Positions 48,924 to 59,692 of a stretch of DNA of 64,000 bases are shown here, in pieces; within the stretch, counting starts at the first letter, position 1, and the number at the start of each line of letters is the position of its first letter. This DNA comes from Cunninghamella blakesleeana (Eukaryota; Mucoromycota; Mucoromycetes; Mucorales; Cunninghamellaceae). The position numbers were made by a program, and so were the translations under genes. The stretch covers positions 248,001 through 312,000 of the forward strand of contig JAFCIZ010000004.1 in the NCBI GenBank assembly GCA_017871115.1, in the 5' to 3' direction. The notes beneath the pieces are model-generated. The model made no database searches and had not been told where the DNA came from. It saw only the letters and a program-made list of their open reading frames with translations.

Positions 48924-51094
48924 CTAAAGCAAATTACAAAATTCTTCTATCAAATCTTCTAACCATTCCCAACGTTTCAAACCAACGACCCATTCAGTAG
49001 GTAATAAATTATAACCAATACGTACACCTAATAATGCTCCTGCTACAGTAGCATTTGTATCAGCTTCCCCACCTTGCAAAACCAAATCCATAATGATATG
49101 TTTAAAAAACTCAGTTTCTTGACCATGAGGAAGATGACGAGTGAAAGCATAAAGACCAGCACTTAGACATTTAAATGTATGCCTACCATCATCAAGATTA
49201 TCTAATTGTAAAGTATTAAAATCAAATGAGGTATCATCAAAGAAATAGCAAGTATCTAATAATTGTTGATAATAAATTCTCGTTTGTTCTACATTGGTTT
49301 CGGGTGTTTTAAAAATAGGATCGGTATTAGGTGCCGTCAAGATCCGTTTATTGGTTTCAATCACACTACGTACAATACCTAATAGATTTGTATCGGTGGC
49401 TAATGGGCTGCTAAAACAAACGGAGGACGGTGATAAAGGTGGTGGAGTACTTAGATGATCATCATTATTGTTTGTATTTGTATGGTGAGTATGATGATTT
49501 AATATAAGATGATTATCATTAGGATGTAAAGATGGAGGAGAAGAAGAGGATTCTTTATCATAATTGGATCTTGATGTTGGTATATCGGTAGGTGTTAATG
49601 GAAGGATAAGATGATTAATACTTTCATTTTCCTCTTTTTCTAAATCCTGGCCTCTTAATATTCTAGCAATTAATGTGGAAACAATAACACAAGAGATCAT
49701 ACACCTTGGATCTGGATGAGTTAATCGACAGCAATTGGTAGTATTTTCAATTACAGTAGTTCCATCCCAAAACTTTGGTATGCCTAATATAGCTGCTCTA
49801 ACGATAGCTCCATTTGCACCTCTTAATGTATTTGTTTTTTGCCACACATCCACTGCTGCTTTATGCTATTATTATTATTTTTTTTATTATTTTTTAAAAA
49901 AAAAAAAGATTGATAAGAAAAGGAGTTATACAGTATATATACTATTTCGTTATTTTATTCCATTTTGTTTTTATCTATTAGTACTATTACTATTACTATT
50001 GTTATTATTTTTATATACTTACAGGATTATTATGAAATTCAGGATGAGCTATGACAACTTGATTTGTTCTATTAATACCAATTGGTTTTTTTTGTAAACC
50101 TTCGATTCCTTCTTTAGTATATTCTTTTAATGATTTAGCATAGTCCTTATAATAAAATACTCCAGCACTATCTAATAAGCATTGTAAAAGTAATAGTTGC
50201 TGTTCAGTATCACCACCAAAGTCACTAGTTTTTTTTTTAAAAAAAAATAAAGAGAAGTGAATAAAAAATATTAAACTTTTTTTTCTTTTTCCCAAGTTCA
50301 TAAATCGGACATCCAATTTGTTTTTCTCTAACCTTTTTTTTTTTAAAAATACTACACTTTTTATGTATATATCCTGATGTTTTGCTGTTATTTATTAATA
50401 TATTACTATTATTAATATCTTTTATTTTAAAAAAAATAAAATACAATAAAATAAATAATAATAATAATAAAAAATAGCAAACATAATAATTTTTATACCT
50501 TCCCCCTTTTCCCCTTTCACATTCAAAAATAAACTTTTTTTACAGAATCCCCATTTTTTCCAGCATCCCCTTTTTTTTTAAAAAAAAAGTAGAAATTGTT
50601 ATTATAAAAGACTTACTTTTCATCAAAAGAGGAACGATAATCATCACGTATAAAAGGAACACCTTCATCATCTTCCATACCAAATCGAATAGGTCCTTTT
50701 CCATAATTTTTTAAAATGTCATCTTTTGTCATCCCTTCAGTAGCTAATCCAAGACTATCACCAAGAATGGCACCTAGATATAAATAAATAAATAAATAAA
50801 TATATAAATATATAAATAAATATATATATAAATATATAAAATATAGTCATTAGCGGAGATCATTTAATATGGATAGATGAATATTTACATATATATATAT
50901 ATATATAAATATATGTATGATGCACAATAAATGTCATTTTTTCTTCATCATTTTCTTTTTTTTATTATTATTTATTATGATTCACCCTTAAAATAATAAA
51001 TGATCTTAATTATTTATTTACCGAATATCAAGCCTTTTACTTTATCAATAATTACAGATTTATCATTTTTTGAACACCCAGATGGAATTCTCAT
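48924..51094 (-). CDS. ADP-ribosylglycohydrolase family protein
   Basis: Minus-strand gene in four exons (51094-51022, 50773-50617, 50224-50023, 49865-48924), giving 457 residues in phase. The family (DraG/ARH, ADP-ribosyl-crystallin-like) removes ADP-ribose from proteins or small molecules using two metals. The N-terminal GAILGDSLG (D30), the GGDTEQQ block near 80-86, and THPDPRCMIS are seen. GGEADTNATVAGALLG at 409-424 matches the second metal motif (usual GGDTDT or GGDADTNA), with Glu411 where Asp is common. A low-complexity insert of about 75 residues (SNYDKESSSSPPSLHPN and His/Asn runs) interrupts the helical core after IARILRG. Intron 2 (392 bases) is long for this window. Confidence 0.85.
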
Positions 51095-51160
51095 TGTTAT
51101 ATTAAAAAAATAGGTTCATATATTGATTGGATATGCCTGATAAAATATATATATATATAT

Positions 51161-51190
51161 AGAGTGAGAGAGAGAGAGAGAGAGAGAGAG
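51161..51190. repeat. (GA)n microsatellite
   Basis: About 14 AG units with one interruption (GTGA) near the start. It lies roughly 70-100 bases from the glycohydrolase ATG, so probably in its 5' leader or promoter. Confidence 0.95.
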
Positions 51191-52473
51191 GATTTGGATG
51201 GATAAATATCTATATATATAATATTTGTAACAAATAAAATAAAATAGATATAGACAGATAGATAGATAGATAAAAGTTGGTTCTTAAGGTGCTTTGTAGT
51301 TGTTAAAAAAAAGGCCAAATATGTATATGTCGTCTACTTATATATATATGACTATATATAGTATGTGTGTGTATGTGTATATATATAAGTGTGTGTATTT
51401 ATGTTAGTTGTATTCAAGTGGATTAGCTATTATGTAATGAGATGAAAGAGTGTGTATATGTATTATAGTTCTATATTGTACAAATTTGCTTATTATTATT
51501 AATAGTGGTGTAATAAATAATAATAATAATAAAAGAGTGAGAATATAAATAATAAGGTAACTCCTTTTTTTGATATATATAAAGTTGATATATGTATATG
51601 TATATATAGAATAAAATTAAGTAAAGAATTTTCTATATATATATAATTTTCTGTTAAAAATTTATAATAATAAAAATTAAGGTGATCACCAAGACTTATA
51701 TAAAAAAAAAAAAGATAAAGAAAAAAAAAAAAGGTAGAAAATGAGAAAGAGAGAGAAAAAAAAAAGAGAGAGAGAGAGAGACAAAAAAAATAAAAAATAA
51801 TACAAATTAAAAAAAAAAATTGAGTGTGAAAAATTAACTAGTACTTGTGTAACACTGAAATTTTAAGTTACCTATTTATATAATCATAAATTCTTTAATT
51901 CATCATCCTTTTCCTTTTCTCTCCCCCCTCCATCTCTCCCTCTCTCTTACTCCCCCTCATCAAATCATATGAAATGAGTGATCCTGAGCAGATATGAACG
52001 TACGTCATGTTTATATATAAATAATAAATAAATAAATAATAAGCAATCAAAAAACTTTTTTTTTTCTCCTTTTGCTTATTCTCTCTTTCTCTCTTTTTCT
52101 TTCTTGTCAAATCAACCACGTTTAAAATGAGAATAAAAAGTTGTCACACTTTCCTTATTATTACCTGAATGCAGAAAAATAAAAATAAATATATAAAAAA
52201 AGTGTAAAGTTCTTCCTTTCCCGAAAAAAAATTTTTTTTTTGTATATTTTAGAATTTCTAACTTTGTTTAATTTCAAATAAACTAAAATATAAATTCATA
52301 AAATTTTATCACAAGATACATGGTTTCTACAAATATGGAATCATTATTTAAGAAAATATACAATTTAAACACGTGCTATTTAACTAATCTATAGAAAAAA
52401 AATTATAATTTATATGATGGATTATGAATAATAAAGGATAGGAAAGTATATACTTTTTAATAATTATTAAAAG

Positions 52474-52485
<12 letters not shown>

Positions 52486-52520
<35 letters not shown>
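52486..52520. repeat. (TA)n microsatellite
   Basis: A TA dinucleotide run broken once by GTA, just 3' of the membrane-protein gene. Seen directly. Confidence 0.9.
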
Positions 52521-52526
<6 letters not shown>

Positions 52527-52574
52527 TTAAAATAAAATAATATTATATATGTATAATTGAACGATTGCTTTTTT

Positions 52575-52882
52575 TTAAACATTTTCATTTTGTTGGGGAT
52601 CATCATCAATAACCCAAGAATCACCTTTTGTTACATTATTATTGTTGTATTTTACATTTTCTAAATATCTTTCATCAAACAATCGTTGAACTATTGTATA
52701 AAAATAAAAATAAAGAAATAAGGTGATAATTCCTTAATTTTTTATTTTTAATATTAAACTTACTATGAGGTTGAAGTCCCTTTCCGAAATTTCGTGTTAC
52801 AATTATACCCAAGATCATCGTAGTCTAATTGAAATTAAAATTAAAAAAAAAAAGTGTATCAATTATTATCACCGCATAAAAC

Positions 52883-52913
<31 letters not shown>

Positions 52914-54496
52914 CCTTACAACAGACAATAAAATAGCTAAGCAAACTGCTAATACCCAAAACACCCAAGAATTTGCACTTTGTTGTAAAACAATAATAAA
53001 ATCAATAATAATTAATCCATGAACCACCAAGAACCCAATCATCCATGATGGTACTTCTTTTCGAATAGCATTTCTTGCAAAAAATAAAGCCGGAATTTGA
53101 ATTAATGTCAAAATTAAATGAAGTATATACCATACTAAGGCGGCTTGGCTACGTTGATAATAACCTTCTTGTGTCATAACTACAAACCAAAAGATGGAAA
53201 AAACCAACTGAAAGAACGCATCCAGTTTTAAATTTAATAAAAACAATTGTACCAATCGAAATCGTTCTATATTTAAAAGATAAATGATGAATGAAAAAGC
53301 TTTATACATCTATCTATTTATCTATATATGATATTATTTATTCTTTACTTTGTAATTGAATATCAGCACCTAAACGTTTGTATGTATTCCAACCAAACTA
53401 AGTAATATATGTAAATATTAATATCTAGTAAAAGATTTTTTACAAGTCTTTTTTTTTTTTTTTTTAATTTTTTACCTGCCGAAGAAGTCGATTACTCAAA
53501 TAAGTAAATATGCATGTTAAAATAAAAAGTGAAACAGTTAAACCAATTTCATATCTTAATGCTACTGAAAAATTATCCGTATTCGTTACCAAGTGGGTAA
53601 TTCCATCCACACTAATCACTTGTGATTTCCTATATATAAACATATATAAATAATCATTATATATCCTTATTTATATAAAATCCTTAATCTATATATATAT
53701 ATATATATTATCCATATCTGTATCCTTGTATAATTTTACCATACCATTTTAATGTTTCAGTCAATTGAATTAATACAAATATAATACTAAATAATTCGTT
53801 GGTAGTATGTGCCATAAGTTGAATAACAGATTGTCGACATAACTATATATACAAGTATACATATTATATAAATAGATATATTATTTTTTTTTTATTTAAA
53901 AAAAAAATACGTAAAGTTAAAACTACGCTCTTTTTTTTTTTTTTATCTATATTTAATTGTTCATCCTTTCTATTTTATGTTAATTTTTTTACTATTTCTT
54001 ATTATTTATTACTTACAGCATCAATACCAAGATATACTTGAAAAAGATGAAATAAAATAAAAAAAACATTTTCATCTTTTAAACGTTGTAAAGAGATAAG
54101 GATATAAATATATGGATCGGTTGAACTATTACTATGCCCGAAAGCACTATTTAAATCAGGTGAACCTCCAGCAGCTATATCTGAACCTTGAACCATTGAA
54201 GCCGCTTGAACATGTTCTTCCGCTATTAAGGATTCTAATACAATACAAATAATTGTTGATATAAACGTCGTGATAACATATAATTTGGTATATACTGATT
54301 CATTGATTCTAATCCACTATTATTATAGTAAACAAGAATAACAACAATAATAAAAATGAATACGCTTTCATTGTTATTTATTTATTTTACGCTATATATA
54401 TATATATATATATATATTTACAGTAAGATGGGCAACTCTATATAAAAAGTGTGGTGGAGGTTGATCGTTTATTGTTGAATTATTATCTCTCGTCAT
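52575..54496 (-). CDS. Multi-pass membrane protein, UPF0658 Golgi-type (splice problem)
   Basis: Minus-strand gene modelled with exons 54496-54422, 54316-54017, 53842-53745, 53629-53476, 53397-53349, 53309-52920, 52824-52764, 52690-52575, about 414 residues. It has at least seven hydrophobic helices (for example YVITTFISTIICIVLESLI, IGLTVSLFILTCIFTYL, LVWYILHLILTLIQIPALFF, IGFLVVHGLIIIDFIIVL). The soluble motif FGWNTYKRLGADI resembles fungal UPF0658 Golgi membrane proteins (function unknown). The tail is acidic and Asn-rich. All junctions keep phase except exon 5 to 6: exon 5 ends in phase 1 at a good donor, but every AG before 53309 breaks the frame, across only 39 bases. An indel, a non-canonical intron or a real lesion would explain it. 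Confidence 0.65.
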
Positions 54497-55115
54497 TTAT
54501 ATATGGATTCTAGTATATAATTTTTTATAAAAAAAAAAAAAGTAAAGATTGATAAAAAAAGGAAAAGAAAAAAAAAAGAAAAATAGGGATCAGAAAAAAA
54601 AGATAGGGGAAAAAAAATCCTGAGGGAGATTCATTAAAAAAAAAAATGTGCGGAGTTTTTTATTCCTAGTCATTCCCAATATGGAACGAAAAATTAAATT
54701 TATTATTTATGTTTATATGCAATTGATCATTTCTTTTCTTTTTCTTTTATATATATATATATATTCATATACTTTTTATTCCAAAAATAATATGATAAAA
54801 TAAAATCGTACAATGAAATAAACCAAATGGAATCAAGTTAAATAATCAAATTGAAACAAAAGTATTATCATGAATGATATATACTTTTGATTCGTCAGAT
54901 TATTATTACTTCGGTTAAAAAAAACTTTATTATATATATATATGGTAGTATTAATTAAATACTGATTGAGCTAATTTTTATATACGCTTTCGTTAATGGC
55001 CTTCTTCATCCCAAAGTGTATCCTTACTGTATACATATATAATCACTAATCGAAGAAGTGAGTTTTCTTTTCGAGATAAACTAACAATTTTGATGACATG
55101 CATTTGATTTTAAGT

Positions 55116-55149
<34 letters not shown>

Positions 55150-56670
55150 TTACAATAAACATATAAATATTTGTAAAAAAAAAAAAAACGTCAAGTATTA
55201 CCCCATGTAATTTTATCAAGAAAAATAAAAGCTTATTTATATTTATTCATTCATAATAAGAATATGTAATAATAAAAGTTTATTTTTATATATGTATATT
55301 TTTGACATGTATGTACATACATTGATAACAGCATTTAAACTGTGATCAATCATATTTATAGAAATACACATACGTACACGTACATATATATATATGCTTT
55401 TTTTTTAAAAGAAAAAATAAAATAAAGTTTTAAAGTTAAAACAAGGATATAATAAAAACGCAGCAAACGGTATGGAATTCTTTTATTTTATTCACAAAGA
55501 AATTAGTAACGAGGTAGCACAAGAGTTTATCATTTCTACCTATTATTATTACTGTATTGTTTTTTTTTTAAAAAAAACATAAATTTTAATTGATCCCATT
55601 ACTTTATTAGCTATGTTTTTAACATATATAACCGTATTCTTTCTCTCTCTTTCTCTCTTAAATAACCATTATTATCAAAATGGGAAATTATTTTATCTTT
55701 TTTTTCCTATTATCCAGAAAATATTTAATAAGAAAAAGAATAGCACCAGTCACATGATTGATCGTTAAAATATTATTCACCAGTTAAAAAAATAGCCTAA
55801 AAGATAGTAAAGAAGGAAAATCCTCGATCTTTTTTTTTCTTTTTTTTTCAAAATAATAATAAATTCAAATTCAACTCTTGATTAGGAAACCCAATATAGA
55901 TGTTTCATAATACCATTATTGTTTATCATATTATTTGCATTATATGTTTGCCTTTTGTTTAGAAAATAATAAATAGTATCAGCTGATCTGTTTTATATAT
56001 ATATAAAAACGAGTCAGGTACAATAAATGGTTACTTTATAAATATATATATATATATTTATATTATTTGGAGTTTATACGTCTCATATATAAATTCTAAT
56101 GTTTTTTTTTAAAAAAAAAAGATAAAATTGTATCAAGTGTTCAATTTTTTTATACCTCCGCTTTTTTTCTTACAATACTTTAATATTAAATGATTTGTTT
56201 AAATTGATTTCTATATACATAAAAAATAAAGAACGTCATCATAACATAAAAACTTAATTTTAGTGCTTTTTTTTTTTTTTCCCTCCCCTTTATTTAAACC
56301 GCATTTTTTTTAAGTCCCGCATTTTTTTTTTTTCTTCTCTTTCTCAATTTTTTTTTTCCCACTTTTTCTTTCTTTCCTTTTTCTTTTTTTTTTCTTGTAA
56401 ATTATATTTTATATAATATATTCATATATATATATTAATCTACCATCCTTATACTTTAAATATATATATATTTATATTTATATATAAATACCTTTTTTAT
56501 ATATATATATCTTTTTTTTTTCTTTTTCTTTTCTTTTTCATTTAAATATATATATATATATATATAGAAGTATATATTCATTTATATAATTCTACTTTTT
56601 CATCCTTGAAAACTTTATATACTTTTAATTTATACTTGAACTTTTTTTTTTTACATTTTTTTGAGCGGTT
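54497..56670. promoter_or_regulatory. Long divergent intergenic region upstream of the histidine kinase
   Basis: The longest gap here, 2.2 kb, between divergent starts. It has TnAn junctions at 55560-55577 and 56102-56120, (GA)n at 55122-55149 and a strong T/C-rich promoter-like block at 56260-56400. A GC-richer island at 54960-55110 holds a 36-codon minus-strand ORF ending LWDEEGH that looks less random than its surroundings, but no splice partner was found. No other gene seen. Confidence 0.5.
55122..55149. repeat. (GA)n microsatellite
   Basis: About 13 AG units after a short A run, seen directly. Confidence 0.95.
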
Positions 56671-57530
56671 ATGAAACGCTCCTCTTCTGACGATTTAAAT
56701 AATAATCACTTACATAAAAAACCTTGTTCTTTAATTAATACCTCCCCTAACGATAAATCAACAACAATAACCGATAATAATTTAACTACAACTCATTCTA
56801 ATAATCATAATAATAATAATAATAGTAATATTACAAATACAAATAATAATAATATAGTTTCCACCTCCACCTCCACTAAATATAGTAACAACAATAACAA
56901 CAAAGACAATAATATCACTTTACATAATAATAATAATACCAATATGAATATCATTCAATACGTTCATGATATGATACAACATTTAGATCAAGGCAACTTA
57001 GATCATTGTCTTAGTCAAAGGTTACCAGAAAATTTAGAAGAAGTTATGAATAAAGATCAAATTCAAATGGATATGCTTCAATATATGGACTCCGCACTTA
57101 AAAATATTGCTCAACGTCAAATACAACTAGAAACTGAAAATTTACGTTATAGAATAGGAATGGAGCATCAAAGGTTTTTATTAAAATCAAACTATGAAGA
57201 TATATTAGACGAAGATGAACTTGATGACCCAAATAATCATAATAATAATAATCATAATAATAATACACGTCATTTTAAAAATCAATGTAATAACAATAGT
57301 AATCTCCATCATCATTATCCTTCATCTACCATGCTTTTAAATAATATTACACCAGAAGAAAATATGCCTCCTTCTTTATTAGATGCTTCATTAGTAGATA
57401 AAATGCAAAACACTTGTCAACCTATACCACCTTTACCAACTGTATCACAATCTTCTACATATTTTGGTAATTTAAATATATATATATATAATATAAATAA
57501 AGGAAATGACAAAAAAAAAATGAGAAAACA

Positions 57531-57564
<34 letters not shown>

Positions 57565-59659
57565 ATTTATGTATATGAAATGATCATGCTTATTTATAAA
57601 TTTATATACATATATATTATTAGCCAATAACAAATCGTCTTCATCACCCAATACAACACCTAATGACACATTAACTGCTGTAGGATTAGCTACTACCTCC
57701 TCTACTACTTCCTTAACAACACCACCTTTACCTTTCACTGTTTCATCTTCTGCCACTGCTTACCCTGTTACTTTTTCACCTTCACCATCTTCTGCTAATA
57801 CTACTGCTTCTGCTGTTGCTGCTGCTATGAATTATTTTAGTTTAAATACCAACGCTACAACTTTCCCTGCCGCTACTAATTATACCTCTGCTGATAATAT
57901 TGTATGTCCCGATTGTGTTTTACAAGCTGTTAAAGTCTCTTCTGCTGTCTTTGCTGGTGAATTGGATCAACGTATTACTTGTAACCATGAACGATGTAAT
58001 ATTCAAGTCACATCTAAAAACGCTCCTATTAATACATTAAAAAATGCTGTCAATGCTATGGCTGATCATTTACAATGTCTTTCCGATGAAGTATTACATT
58101 TAGCTCATCAAACAGCTGTTAAAGGGAAATTGGGTGTTCAAATTCGTATGGATCGTCCTATGAAAGGTGTATGGCATAAATTCGTGGTTAATTTAAATAG
58201 TATGACAAGAAATCATTTGGAACAAGTTAGAGATATTGCTGATGTATCAACAGCTATTGCTCGTGGCGACCTTAGTAAGGCGATGACGGTACCTGTCAAA
58301 GGAGAAACACTCTTATTAAAAAATACTTTTAATACAATGGGTAAGTTATTTTTAAATTTATATATATATAGTATATTAAAATTGAAAAAAAGGGTAGTCA
58401 TTAAATGTAAAGAGTAAGAGATAATTGAGAAGGTATACTCCTGGGCTCTATGATTATTTATTTATTTATTTGGGTAGAAAATTTCTATGTTTATTTATTT
58501 ATTTGTGTGTGTGTGTGGGAGAGATTAATTTTCTATGGTTTTATGTGAAGAAATTATGAAAAAAAAACGAAATAGGTTCTAATGGTTAAACAAGACTAAG
58601 CCAAAAAAGGATTTTTAATATTAAAAAAATATATAAAAATACAAAAAAAAAATTTTTTTGGGGGTGAAGCAGAAAATAAGAATTAAAAAAAATTTTTTTG
58701 GTGTGGACATTAAAAAAAAAAATGAAATACAGAAAAAAGATTTATATATTTATATATAGGGTACGATATAGGATTGATAACTTTAATTTACTATTCATAC
58801 TAATTTAATTTATTTTTCTTTTTATATATTTATATTTTTATATATATATTATTACTATTATTGTTATTATTATAATTACATTATATATATATATATAGTG
58901 AATCAATTAAATTTATTTGCATCAGAGGTATCACGTGTGGCTCATGAAGTTGGAACAGAAGGAAAATTAGGTGCTCAAGCTAAAGTTGCTGGAGTGGACG
59001 GTATTTGGAAAGAATTAACAGATAATGTCAATACTATGGCTGCCAATTTAACAAATCAAGTTCGTGATATTACTGAAGTGTCAAAAGCTGTGGCTCGTGG
59101 TGATTTAACCAAAAAGGTTACTGTTGAAGTGAAAGGTGAAATGCTGGATTTAAAAAATACTATTAATACTATGGTCGATCAAGTAAGTCAAAAAAAAAAT
59201 TATTAATTAATAAAAATTGAAGCTAAAACTAATAAAAAAATGAAAACTAAACTAAGAAAATGGAATCTCATATATTAAATTATATATTTGTCATGCCATG
59301 TCGTTTTTTAGTTATCTATGTTAGCTACAGAAGTTACCAGAGTTTCTTTAGAAGTTGGGACAGAAGGTATACTAGGTGGTCAAGCAAAAGTTCCTAATGT
59401 TGATGGTACATGGAAAGATTTAACGGATAATGTAAATATGATGACTTTGAAAATCTCTGGCCAAGTTAGAGATATTGCTGATGTAGCTAAAGCTGTAGCT
59501 TGTGGTGATCTTACTAAAAAAGTGAAAGCAAATGCTCAAGGTGAAGTCTTGGAATTAAAGAATACTATGAATCAAATGGTAAATTGTTTTTATTATTATT
59601 TAAAATATATATGTATAGATAGATATTCAATTACTAATTATTATCTTTCTTTTTTTTAA

Positions 59660-59692
<33 letters not shown>

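Larger units (their letters stand above)
51095..52574. promoter_or_regulatory. Long intergenic region upstream of the ADP-ribosylglycohydrolase gene
   Basis: About 1.5 kb, holding the glycohydrolase promoter and the 3' end of the membrane-protein gene (both -). It contains (GA)n at 51161-51190, GA-rich purine DNA at 51740-51785, (AT)n near 52480-52520 and an isolated GC-richer island at about 51920-52015. That island includes TACGTCA, a CRE-like half-site. No gene supported; the ORF at 51895-52119 is low complexity. Confidence 0.5.
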
